From the NCBI RefSeq assembly GCF_038002765.1, contig NZ_JBBODE010000002.1, forward strand, positions 434,001-498,000: 64,000 bases of DNA, in the 5' to 3' direction. The notes below the pieces were generated by a model. It was not told the DNA's origin and did not search any database. It saw only the letters and a list, made by a program, of their open reading frames with translations. Source of the stretch: Peribacillus sp. FSL H8-0477. Its GTDB lineage: Bacteria; Bacillota; Bacilli; Bacillales; DSM-1321. The translations under genes and the position numbers were made by a program. Of the stretch, positions 7,845 to 15,414 are shown piece by piece; the first letter of the stretch is position 1, and every line of letters starts with the position of its first letter.

Positions 7845-7941
7845 CCATCAAAATAGAAGGAATACCCCCCGGATCTGCACTGAAAAAAGTCTAAGAAGTC
7901 TATACTCCCATCGCATAATTTTCCAATCATAGAGATAACCC

Positions 7942-7980
7942 AAAAAACCCCTCAGAGCAGCATAGCTCTGAGGGGTTTTT
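7942..7980. terminator. Bidirectional Rho-independent terminator
   Basis: A perfect stem CCCCTCAGAGC / GCTCTGAGGGG has an A-run on the left and a T-run on the right. It serves the plus-strand SDR gene and the minus-strand gabD-AhpD-like operon. Confidence 0.92.
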
Positions 7981-7988
7981 CTCTACAC

Positions 7989-8642
7989 TTATTCGCCGTA
8001 GCTTTCGATTAAATTGGTTATATGCGCATACGCTCCACCGGCAAGTAAGGCTGCGGTGACAAGGACAGCTTCCGCGAGTTCTTCCTTAGTAGCACCTTGT
8101 TTATCCGCATTCTTAGTATGAACATCAATGCAATATGGGCATTGTGTTGCATGAGCGACTGCAACAGCAATAATTTCTTTGAATTTAGCGGTTAAGGTAC
8201 CTGCTTTCATCGCGGCTGCACTGAATTGAGAATAGGCAGCAAATCCTTCAGGTGCGGCTGCTTTTAATTGATCAAGGTTTTTCAAATTGGATCGATTGTA
8301 AAGTGCATCATTTGCATCGGTATCAAGGGCGTTTGACATATGAGTGCTGTGTGTAACCGCACTGCCTGCTTCCAAGCCGGATACAACAAATACGGCTTCA
8401 ACGAGTTCTTCGAGCGTTGCTCCTTCGGCTTTGGCACTGTTCGTGTGAATATCAATACAATATGGACATTCTGTTACATGAGCAATTGCAACGGCAATAA
8501 TTTCTTTTTCTTTTCGGCTTAACGCACCTTCTTTTAATACTGTGGAATTGAACTCAGCAAAAGCATGTAGTTGTTCAGGAGCCAAATTCTTAATCCTGTT
8601 TAAATGCACTAAATGTTCTTTTTGATATAAGCTCTTAGTCAT
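7989..8642 (-). CDS. Duplicated-domain carboxymuconolactone decarboxylase / AhpD-like protein
   Basis: A 217-residue protein made of two tandem CMD/AhpD domains. Each carries the thiol-redox motif: ECPYCIDIHT in the first half and QCPYCIDVHT in the second, matching the E-x-x-x-x-C-x-x-C-x-x-x-H pattern of AhpD-type alkylhydroperoxidases. The surrounding sequence is also duplicated (KEKEIIAVAIAHVT versus KFKEIIAVAVAHAT; GATLEELVEAVFV versus GATKEELAEAVLV). The likely role is peroxide or reactive-carbonyl detoxification. It begins 22 bases after the gabD stop and is presumably co-transcribed. The bidirectional terminator lies just past its stop codon. Confidence 0.88.
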   Translation of the reverse strand: MTKSLYQKEHLVHLNRIKNLAPEQLHAFAEFNSTVLKEGALSRKEKEIIAVAIAHVTECPYCIDIHTNSAKAEGATLEELVEAVFVVSGLEAGSAVTHSTHMSNALDTDANDALYNRSNLKNLDQLKAAAPEGFAAYSQFSAAAMKAGTLTAKFKEIIAVAVAHATQCPYCIDVHTKNADKQGATKEELAEAVLVTAALLAGGAYAHITNLIESYGE

Positions 8643-8664
8643 GATTCATCCTCCTCTTAGGGAT

Positions 8665-10083
8665 TTATAATCCTAGTGAAATATATTTCACTTCCAAGTA
8701 CTCTTCAATTCCATGATGACCGCCTTCGCGTCCGAGACCGCTTTGTTTGAATCCTCCGAATGGTGCCTGTGGAGTAGAGGGAATTCCATCATTTAAGCCA
8801 ATAATGCCATATTCAAGAGCTTCAGTCACTCGGATTCCACGGCTGATGTTTTCAGTAAATACATAAGCTGCAAGTCCGTAGATAGAGTTATTTGCACGTT
8901 CAATCGCCTCTTCTTCTGTTTTAAAAGAAGCTATAGGAGCAAGGGGTCCGAATGTTTCATCCTTCATACAGAGCATACTATCATCGATATTAGAGATAAT
9001 GGTCGGCTCGATAAAGAAGCCTCCCTTAGACTTACCGCCAGCTTCAAGTTTTGCACCTTTATTGAGTGCATCATCAATCTGACTCATGACTTTATCAACA
9101 GCATCTTGGTTGATAAGCGGTCCAATATCTACGCCCTCATCTAGTCCATTGCCAACCTTAAGTGTACGTACTTGTTTGGTCAATTTCTCAATAAATCCTT
9201 CATAAATCGACTCATGGACATACACACGATTTGAGCAGACACAGGTTTGTCCGGCGTTTCTGAACTTCGAACTGATGACTCCTTCTACAGCTTTATCTAG
9301 ATCTGCATCTTCAAGTACGATAACAGGGGCATGTCCTCCAAGTTCAAGAGAAATTTTCTTAACAGTATCAGCTGAGCCCTTCATTAACTCCTTACCAACT
9401 TCAGTAGAACCGGTGAAGGTAAGCTTCCGAACACGGCTGTCTTCTAGCCAAGTATTTCCGATTTCAGAAGATTTGCCTGTTACGATATTGATGACACCTT
9501 TTGGAATGCCTGCTTGATCAGCTAGTTCTACCATCTTTAAGGCTGTTAGAGGGGTTAAACCAGCAGGCTTGACAAGAACGGTACATCCGGCTGCAAGTGC
9601 AGGTCCCACTTTGCGGGTAATCATGGCCGCTGGGAAATTCCAAGGTGTAATAGCAGCCACAACGCCTACAGGCTGTTTTATAACGAATAAGCGTTTATTC
9701 GTTTGAGAAGAAGGGATGGTTTCCCCATAAATGCGTTTGCCTTCTTCCGCATACCAGGATAAAAAACCATTGGCATAAGTCATTTCACCAATTGCTTCCT
9801 TTAAAGGTTTACCTTGTTCGAGCGTCATTACACGTGCAATTTCATCTTTATGTTCATTTATTAAGTGATGCCATTTCCAAATAAGGTCTGACCGTTCATA
9901 AACAGACAATGCAGACCAGCCTTTTAAGGCTTGGAATGCCGCATCAGCAGCTTTTTTAGCTTCCGCTGTGCCGCCATTTGGAACTGTACCGACAACCTCA
10001 CCGTTTGCAGGGTTTTTTACTTCGATTTTGTCCAGATTGAAATCAGACCATTCTCCATTTACGTACATTCCATAGTCTTTCAT
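8665..10083 (-). CDS. gabD: NAD(P)-dependent succinate-semialdehyde dehydrogenase-like ALDH
   Basis: A 472-residue aldehyde dehydrogenase of the GabD group, oxidising succinate semialdehyde (or a related aldehyde) to the acid in the cytosol. It has the PWNFPAAMITRKVGPALAAGC cofactor motif, FTGSTEVGKEL, the general-base Glu in LELGGHAP, the catalytic Cys in NAGQTCVCSNR, and ETFGPLAPIA near the C-terminus. The length and FGGFKQSGLGREGG ending are normal for the family. The start has a GGAGG site. It heads the operon with the AhpD-like gene. No GABA transaminase is adjacent, so the physiological substrate is inferred. Confidence 0.85.
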   Translation of the reverse strand: MKDYGMYVNGEWSDFNLDKIEVKNPANGEVVGTVPNGGTAEAKKAADAAFQALKGWSALSVYERSDLIWKWHHLINEHKDEIARVMTLEQGKPLKEAIGEMTYANGFLSWYAEEGKRIYGETIPSSQTNKRLFVIKQPVGVVAAITPWNFPAAMITRKVGPALAAGCTVLVKPAGLTPLTALKMVELADQAGIPKGVINIVTGKSSEIGNTWLEDSRVRKLTFTGSTEVGKELMKGSADTVKKISLELGGHAPVIVLEDADLDKAVEGVISSKFRNAGQTCVCSNRVYVHESIYEGFIEKLTKQVRTLKVGNGLDEGVDIGPLINQDAVDKVMSQIDDALNKGAKLEAGGKSKGGFFIEPTIISNIDDSMLCMKDETFGPLAPIASFKTEEEAIERANNSIYGLAAYVFTENISRGIRVTEALEYGIIGLNDGIPSTPQAPFGGFKQSGLGREGGHHGIEEYLEVKYISLGL

Positions 10084-10196
10084 TTAAAAACCTCCAGTCA
10101 ATCGATTTTATTAGCAAACTGTTCTCCTAAAAGTATAATCAATAATCCAGATTTACTTAAATCTTATGCCTGTGATAATCAAAAATTTAGAAAATA

Positions 10197-10230
10197 GGGG
10201 GATTCCCCCGAAACAATAGGGAGTTTCCCT
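10197..10230. promoter_or_regulatory. Two GC-rich palindromes upstream of the molybdoenzyme operon
   Basis: GGGGG-ATT-CCCCC (10197-10209) and AGGGA-GTT-TCCCT (10218-10230) are short perfect inverted repeats with three-base centres exactly 21 bp apart, both preceded by TA and followed near by GA. A TAGAAT -10 candidate lies at 10256-10261, putting the proximal site at about -44. The NarL-type regulator in this cluster is the obvious candidate binder; staphylococcal NreC is known to use a GC-rich palindrome. Confidence 0.55.
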
Positions 10231-10309
10231 GATATGGAAGTTAGGAGGCAGCAATTAGAATGAAGATATAGAAAGAAAAGACCGGAGTTATGAAAGAGGG
10301 GGAAGAATT

Positions 10310-11392
10310 ATGAACCACCAAACAGTCATTCCAGGAAAGAAAGAACAAACAATCAATCAGGCATTTGCCTCGAACTTTGCCAAATCGATGTTTCTTACCA
10401 TCCTTGGTCTGTTCATCCTTACATTTATAGGAACAAGAATGTTTACACATATAGATTTAAACCTATACGGATATATGGTAGGTACTATTGTTTTTATTGG
10501 AGGCTTTTTTTATCGCTTTATTGCTTGGGGAGAACGGCCGCCTACTAAGATTCTGATCAAAAAAGGAATGAAGCTGTTATTTAAAAAATCAACGCCTGCA
10601 ACCACTGTCAATCATCTAGTCACTTATAAATTCATTTGGAACCGCGGAATCTACCGTTGGCTGCAGCATGTCTTGATGGGCGGAGGTACTATTCTTTCTT
10701 GTTTCGTTACGTTTCCGCTTGTATTTGGCTGGATGTACTTCACGATGGACGAGAATGGCATGTACAACATCATCATGATTGGTGTAAATGTTCTAACGGT
10801 CCCTGCTGATGGTATCATTGCAAATCTATCCTACAACGCACTTAACATAACAGCAACAATGGTTATTCTTGGAGTATGTATGGCTCTTTATCGTCGATTG
10901 AAAAATAACCAAGCTCGTGCTGAACAAAAATTTATGTATGATTTCTTGCCTTTATATTTATTACTATTCGTCTCTATTACGGGTCTTACTTTAACTTTCA
11001 TGAATGTCGTTCTTCATGGTTTTGGTCATTCAGTTATGTCTTTAATCCATCAGTATTCGGTCATCATTACGTTAATCTATCTTCCTTTTGGAAAACTGGC
11101 ACACATTCCATTTAGACCACTTAGTATCTTTGCTAAAAATTATCGAGAGCATTACGGTCATCAGTCCATGAAGGAATGTAAGGTATGCGGAGAGTCATTC
11201 GTATCGGTTGAACAATCGAATGATGTAATTGATGTTCTAGGCATTAACCAGATCGATTTTAAACAGGACGAGGGCTTTCATCTGGCTGAATTATGTCTCC
11301 CTTGCAGAAGAAAATACCGAATTGCTCAATTTTCAGGAGCGCCTACTCACCAATTAAAAGTCAAGGAGGCTAATCAAAATGCAAAAGGATAA
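10310..11392 (+). CDS. NarI-like membrane cytochrome b with C-terminal CxxC/CxxC ribbon
   Basis: A 360-residue membrane protein with about six hydrophobic helices (roughly residues 26-46, 50-72, 118-145, 180-196, 212-236, 245-265). Histidines within or next to the helices (His120, His236, His240, His247, His265) could ligate b-type haems, so it may be the quinol-oxidising anchor of the enzyme encoded next. A cytoplasmic tail carries C290-x-x-C293 and C329-x-x-C332, a zinc/iron ribbon not found in ordinary NarI. The start has GGGGGAAG. It overlaps the molybdoenzyme start by 14 bases. Assignment is by topology and context; it is not a clear match to a named family. Confidence 0.65.
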   Translation: MNHQTVIPGKKEQTINQAFASNFAKSMFLTILGLFILTFIGTRMFTHIDLNLYGYMVGTIVFIGGFFYRFIAWGERPPTKILIKKGMKLLFKKSTPATTVNHLVTYKFIWNRGIYRWLQHVLMGGGTILSCFVTFPLVFGWMYFTMDENGMYNIIMIGVNVLTVPADGIIANLSYNALNITATMVILGVCMALYRRLKNNQARAEQKFMYDFLPLYLLLFVSITGLTLTFMNVVLHGFGHSVMSLIHQYSVIITLIYLPFGKLAHIPFRPLSIFAKNYREHYGHQSMKECKVCGESFVSVEQSNDVIDVLGINQIDFKQDEGFHLAELCLPCRRKYRIAQFSGAPTHQLKVKEANQNAKG

Positions 11393-13544
11393 GTCAAGTA
11401 AGATAGCGAATGTCATCCATCCAAATGAAAAACTAGTTAAAACGCATTGCAGCTATTGCGGTATGCAATGCGGCATGAACTTGAGAGTAAATACAGTCTC
11501 CAATAAAATTGTGGGGGTTGAGCCTAGATATGATTGGCCGGTAACACTCGGGAAAATGTGCCCAAAAGGGGTGACTGCTTATCAGCAGACAAACCATTCA
11601 GATCGGTTACTAAAACCACTTATTCGTGATGATGCCTCTTTAAAAGGAACAAAAGAAGGGTTCCGAGAAGCAAGCTGGGAAGAGGCCTATGACCTTATAA
11701 TCACTAAATTTAAAGAACTCCAAACTAATTACGGAAAAGATTCACTTTCAGTATACAGTGGAGTCTCCATGACAAATGAAAAATGTTATTTGACAGGTAA
11801 GTTTGCTCGGGTGGGACTTCAAACACGTTATATTGATTATAATGGACGGTTCTGTATGTCTAGTGCAGCCGGCGGATTCCTTCGTTCGTTCGGAGTAGAT
11901 AGAGGATCGACGCTTCCTTGGACAGATATTCATGAAACAGATTGTATTTTTATGGCTGGTTCAAATACAGCTGAGTGTCATCCAACATCAATGTTTCGGG
12001 TCTGGTCAGTCCAAGAGCGCGGTGGTTATTTAATCGTTGTTGATCCAAGAGAAACACCGATTGCCAGAAGAGCAGATGTTCATTTGGATCTAAAGCCAGG
12101 TACAGATTTAGCTCTGGCAAACGGGATCTTGAACTTACTGATCCAAAACAACTATACGGATGAACATTTTATTAAGAACCATACTAATGGCTTTGAAGAA
12201 ACGAAAGAATTAGTGAAATTATTCACTCCTGAATATACAAGTAAAATTACAGGTGTTGATCCAGAAAAAATTATCCGAGCTGCAGAATTATATGGGAAAG
12301 CACCAAATGCAATCGTCATGTTTGCAAGAGGAATTGAACAACAGATTAAAGGCGTTGATAATGTTTCTGGCTATACAAACATGGCATTGATAACTGGAAA
12401 AATCGGACGTCCTAAGTCAGGTGTTGCAACGCTGACTGGACAGGGAAATGGACAGGGCGGCCGAGAACATGGACAAAAAGCTGATGCACTTCCCGGCTAC
12501 CGTAAGATAGCTAATCCTGAACATGTAAAGGAAGTAAGTGCATTTTGGGGAATAGATCCATCCGAGATGCCAAAGCCAGGTGTTTCTGCATATGAGATGT
12601 TTGGTTTAATGGAAGAAAAAACAATTCGGGGTTTATATCTGCTCTGCTCGAACCCAGCTGTATCCGCTCCAAATTTAAATTATGTTAGAAAAGTAATGAA
12701 GGAACTGGATTTTATGGTTTGCGCTGATTTTTATCTCTCTGAGTCATGTGAATTTGCCGATGTGGTATTGCCGACGACAACATGGTCAGAGGATGAAGGA
12801 ACCGTAACTAATTTAGAAGGAAGAATTATAAAAATCAATAAAGCGCAGGAGCCTGTAGGTGAGTCTAAGCCGGATTGGCAAATTCAAATTGAGCTTGCAG
12901 AAAGGCTAGGGAGAGGGAAATACTTTTCTCATCTGAAAACAGCAAGAGATGTAGCGGCTGAATTTCGCGGCGCATCCAAAGGCGGCTATGCCGATTACTT
13001 CGGTGCAACCTGGGATAAAATTGACAAACAGGATGGAGTATTCTGGCCGTGTAAGAGTGAAGATGATCCTGGTACACCGCATATGTTCCTTGATAAGAAA
13101 TTTTATCATCCCGATGGAAAAGCAAAAATCTGTGCCCTTCCATATCGGCCGCCAGCTGAAGAGCCAGATGAGATGTATCCGCTGCGTCTAACGACAGGGC
13201 GTGTCGTCTACCACTATTTATCTGGTAATCAGACTCGAAGAATTAAATTTCTTAATGACATGTGTCCAGAACCATTTATAGAAGTTCATCCAGAAAAAGC
13301 GGTTGAATATGGCATTGAACATGACGAAACCATTCGCCTTTATACAAGACGCGGGCAAGCCTTTTATAAGGTGAAGATTACTGAAGCGATTCGTAAAGAT
13401 ACGGTTTTCGTTCCCTATTCTTTTGGTCATGATGAGTCTATTAATCTACTGACTATTGATGCGCTTGACCCTATTTCAAGGATGCCGGAGTTTAAGGCCT
13501 GTGCGGCACAAATAGAAAAATTAGAAATAAAGAAGGTGCTTTAA
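11379..13544 (+). CDS. Molybdopterin oxidoreductase, NasC/NarB-like nitrate-reductase-type catalytic subunit
   Basis: A 721-residue bis-MGD enzyme. The N-terminal [4Fe-4S] site is C24-x-x-C27-x3-C31 plus C61. NGRFCMSSAA places Cys159 as the likely Mo ligand, as in Nas/Nap enzymes rather than the Asp of NarG. GQGNGQGGREHGQKAD and the C-terminal molybdopterin-binding domain (RLTTGRVVYHYLSGNQTRR) agree with assimilatory-type nitrate reductases. There is no Tat signal, so the subunit is cytoplasmic. Unlike stand-alone NasC it is encoded with a membrane cytochrome b, a four-cluster ferredoxin and a Rieske protein, which suggests a membrane-linked respiratory complex. Nitrate is the favoured substrate but not proven. 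The start has AAGGAGG. Confidence 0.85.
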   Translation: MQKDKSSKIANVIHPNEKLVKTHCSYCGMQCGMNLRVNTVSNKIVGVEPRYDWPVTLGKMCPKGVTAYQQTNHSDRLLKPLIRDDASLKGTKEGFREASWEEAYDLIITKFKELQTNYGKDSLSVYSGVSMTNEKCYLTGKFARVGLQTRYIDYNGRFCMSSAAGGFLRSFGVDRGSTLPWTDIHETDCIFMAGSNTAECHPTSMFRVWSVQERGGYLIVVDPRETPIARRADVHLDLKPGTDLALANGILNLLIQNNYTDEHFIKNHTNGFEETKELVKLFTPEYTSKITGVDPEKIIRAAELYGKAPNAIVMFARGIEQQIKGVDNVSGYTNMALITGKIGRPKSGVATLTGQGNGQGGREHGQKADALPGYRKIANPEHVKEVSAFWGIDPSEMPKPGVSAYEMFGLMEEKTIRGLYLLCSNPAVSAPNLNYVRKVMKELDFMVCADFYLSESCEFADVVLPTTTWSEDEGTVTNLEGRIIKINKAQEPVGESKPDWQIQIELAERLGRGKYFSHLKTARDVAAEFRGASKGGYADYFGATWDKIDKQDGVFWPCKSEDDPGTPHMFLDKKFYHPDGKAKICALPYRPPAEEPDEMYPLRLTTGRVVYHYLSGNQTRRIKFLNDMCPEPFIEVHPEKAVEYGIEHDETIRLYTRRGQAFYKVKITEAIRKDTVFVPYSFGHDESINLLTIDALDPISRMPEFKACAAQIEKLEIKKVL

Positions 13545-14102
13545 GTGAAGCAACGTCTATATATAGAGCTTGAGAATTGTATTGGCTGCCGGGCTTGCCT
13601 GGCTGCCTGCACCCAGTGCGGCGGGCACGAAGAACGCAATCGAAACTATGTGTATGATGTGAATCCTTTCGTGAATCGTCAAACAATGCCTTTAATGTGT
13701 CTTCATTGCGTGAACCCTGCTTGTGCGAGAAGTTGTCCTGCTCAAGCCATTCAAATTCATGAAACCGGAGCTGTTTTATCCGCGCTGGTTGAAAAATGTA
13801 TTGGTTGTCAGAACTGTACGATAGCTTGTCCTTATGGAATACCAAAATTTGATACAGAACAAAACCTAATGTATAAATGTGACCTTTGTATTGATCGGAC
13901 AAAAGATGGGATTCCCCCAATGTGTGCCAGTGTGTGTCCAACTAACACTTTGCAATGGCTTACTGAGGAAGAAATCGAAATGAAGCAAAAGCAATTTAAT
14001 CTTGATAACGGAAAATGGACCGCGAGCATGAAGTTGGAAGGGGAAACAAATGTACGTGTAAACCTCCCTGGAATCCTGCAAGGCGTGACTAAACTATTTT
14101 AG
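13545..14102 (+). CDS. Four-cluster [4Fe-4S] ferredoxin-type electron-transfer subunit
   Basis: A 185-residue DmsB/NrfC-type iron-sulfur protein starting with GTG right after the catalytic-subunit stop. Sixteen cysteines form four groups: 12/15/18/22, 52/55/60/64, 85/88/91/95 and 112/115/127/131 (for example CIGCRACLAAC and CIGCQNCTIACPYGIPKFD). They would hold four cubane clusters. No signal sequence is present, so it should sit on the cytoplasmic side and pass electrons between the cytochrome b or Rieske protein and the molybdoenzyme. Gene order cytochrome b - Mo subunit - FeS subunit resembles modular CISM enzymes. Confidence 0.92.
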   Translation: MKQRLYIELENCIGCRACLAACTQCGGHEERNRNYVYDVNPFVNRQTMPLMCLHCVNPACARSCPAQAIQIHETGAVLSALVEKCIGCQNCTIACPYGIPKFDTEQNLMYKCDLCIDRTKDGIPPMCASVCPTNTLQWLTEEEIEMKQKQFNLDNGKWTASMKLEGETNVRVNLPGILQGVTKLF

Positions 14103-14117
14103 GAGGGAGCAGTTACA

Positions 14118-14639
14118 ATGGAAAAGAACAACAGGTTCCCCTTTGAAGAAGATAATTATACACACAATATTAATCGTAATAATGAAAGGAAACTAGATCG
14201 GCGCGGGTTCATGAAAACCTTGGCGGGTGCGGCAGGCGTATTCGCTGTATCCTCTCTTCCTTGGGGGGGACTCGCTGCAAAGGAACTAATGGGTCTTGGC
14301 GAAAAGGAATATCCGCATCAGAAAATAACGGATATAGCTGCCATTCCTATTGGTGATTCCGTAGAGTTCGCTTTCCCTGGAGAACATGATAGTGCGCTGT
14401 TAATCAGACTGGGTGAGAATAAATTCGTAGCTTACCAGAATGCCTGCACACATCTTCGGTGTCCAGTTTATTGGGTCAAAGCTGAGGGAGAAATGATTTG
14501 TCCCTGCCATCACGGGAAGTTTGACGTGAAAACAGGAGAACCTACAGCAGGACCACCAAGGCGTCCACTTCCAGAAATAATGGTGAAAGTGGAGAAGGGA
14601 GCCGTCTATGCGGTGAAGGTAAAGCGCTATGAAGGCTAA
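14118..14639 (+). CDS. Tat-signal Rieske [2Fe-2S] protein
   Basis: A 173-residue protein. The twin-arginine signal is KLDRRGFMKTLAGAAGVFAVSS (Arg28-Arg29, then a hydrophobic stretch), so it is exported folded or anchored outside. The Rieske cluster ligands are C110-x-H112 and C128-x-x-H131, in ACTHLRCP and CPCHHGKFD. GAGG ribosome-binding sequence precedes the start and the gene follows the ferredoxin by 15 bases. An exposed Rieske subunit beside a cytoplasmic NasC-like enzyme is unusual. It may take electrons from quinol (as in bc1) for the cytochrome b, or serve as an external redox sensor; this is inference. Confidence 0.9.
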   Translation: MEKNNRFPFEEDNYTHNINRNNERKLDRRGFMKTLAGAAGVFAVSSLPWGGLAAKELMGLGEKEYPHQKITDIAAIPIGDSVEFAFPGEHDSALLIRLGENKFVAYQNACTHLRCPVYWVKAEGEMICPCHHGKFDVKTGEPTAGPPRRPLPEIMVKVEKGAVYAVKVKRYEG

Positions 14640-14829
14640 AAATATGAGATTTATTTTAATGTGTATGGTTTTATTCTTAAATATTATTTTCACACAAAAA
14701 ATGGTCCATCAATATTTCTATGAAAACTATAAAAACGCTTTAATCTATTGTGCGTTAAATCTCGTGGTCTTTCCTGCAGCCTTATTTTTGTATAAATATG
14801 ATGTAAAGAAGCTGAAGGGGGCAGATTGA
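14629..14829 (+). CDS. Small membrane protein, two predicted helices
   Basis: A 66-residue protein overlapping the end of the Rieske gene by 11 bases. It has two hydrophobic segments (FILMCMVLFLNIIFT and ALIYCALNLVVFPAALFLY) and a Lys-rich tail. No family is recognised. A second in-frame ATG lies at 14644. Its position in the operon suggests an accessory anchor or assembly subunit of the redox complex. Confidence 0.7.
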   Translation: MKAKNMRFILMCMVLFLNIIFTQKMVHQYFYENYKNALIYCALNLVVFPAALFLYKYDVKKLKGAD

Positions 14830-14831
14830 GG

Positions 14832-15143
14832 ATGATGAATAATGAAACCTATCTTGATTTCTGCTTTATCAGAAAGAGTGCCGGTCATTTTCAAAGTGAG
14901 ATTAACTGCATACTTCAGGAACTCTTCGAAGGGAAACCACTGAATTGGTATCTCGAGGAAAAGATGGAGAACGGATCAGATATCGTTATTGCCGAAGTAA
15001 AGGGTATGAGCAGCTGGACATCTGAAGAAGAAACGTTTGCTTACCTTGATACAAAAGGAACGGCTCAATTTTGGGAATATCTTCAAGGTTATCAGCTTCA
15101 TATCTATCCGGCTAAAGGATGTGGAACCTGTGGCAGCCATTGA
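14832..15143 (+). CDS. Conserved-operon hypothetical protein ending in CGTCGSH
   Basis: About 103 residues; ATG at 14832 or 14835, or TTG at 14826 overlapping the previous stop, with an AGGGGG site at 14816-14821. It is soluble and acidic, with a C-terminal GCGTCGSH motif that could bind metal or undergo thiol redox chemistry. No family is recognised. Tight packing with neighbours (overlap of 23 bases with the next frame) implies translational coupling and a role in the same redox system, possibly cofactor insertion or assembly like NarJ-type chaperones; that is a guess from position only. Confidence 0.65.
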   Translation: MMNNETYLDFCFIRKSAGHFQSEINCILQELFEGKPLNWYLEEKMENGSDIVIAEVKGMSSWTSEEETFAYLDTKGTAQFWEYLQGYQLHIYPAKGCGTCGSH

Positions 15144-15414
15144 TATCCAATCCATTCAGCAATTTGTTTCGGTGCCAGTTTCCGTGGCTATTCAGTCTAG
15201 TGATGGAGAGCAAGCTCAATTTGTCAAAAAAACAATCGAAAAAATTGAATGGTGTCCAGAACTTACACATATCCGAATATACTTTGACCATTTTAATTTT
15301 TTTGCGATACCTGCTTCAAGCGAGACGATGCAAACTGATTGTCAATGGTCAGCGTTTGATGCGGAGGGACAATTATTCTACCTAATCCGAAAGGAAAGTG
15401 TTAATCATGATTAA
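15121..15414 (+). CDS. Hypothetical protein in the redox operon
   Basis: About 97 residues from GTG at 15121 (or GTG at 15130) with an AAAGGA site just upstream; a longer frame from ATG at 15037 lies inside the preceding gene and has no good ribosome-binding site. The protein is soluble (AIDIQSIQQFVSVPVSVAIQ, YFDHFNFFAIPASSETMQ). It is not recognised. It overlaps the transporter start at 15407 by 8 bases, so it belongs to the same transcription unit. Confidence 0.6.
   Translation: MEPVAAIDIQSIQQFVSVPVSVAIQSSDGEQAQFVKKTIEKIEWCPELTHIRIYFDHFNFFAIPASSETMQTDCQWSAFDAEGQLFYLIRKESVNHD

Noticed and set aside
10166..10190. FNR box (TGTGA-N6-TCACA) upstream of the redox operon
   Set aside because: TGTGATAATCAAAAAT keeps only the left half; the right half is missing.
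14832..15414. A frameshift splitting one gene into the 14832 and 15121 frames
   Set aside because: Both frames have their own ribosome sites and the small overlap is typical of coupled genes in this operon; no single-frame homolog could be recognised to argue for a broken gene.
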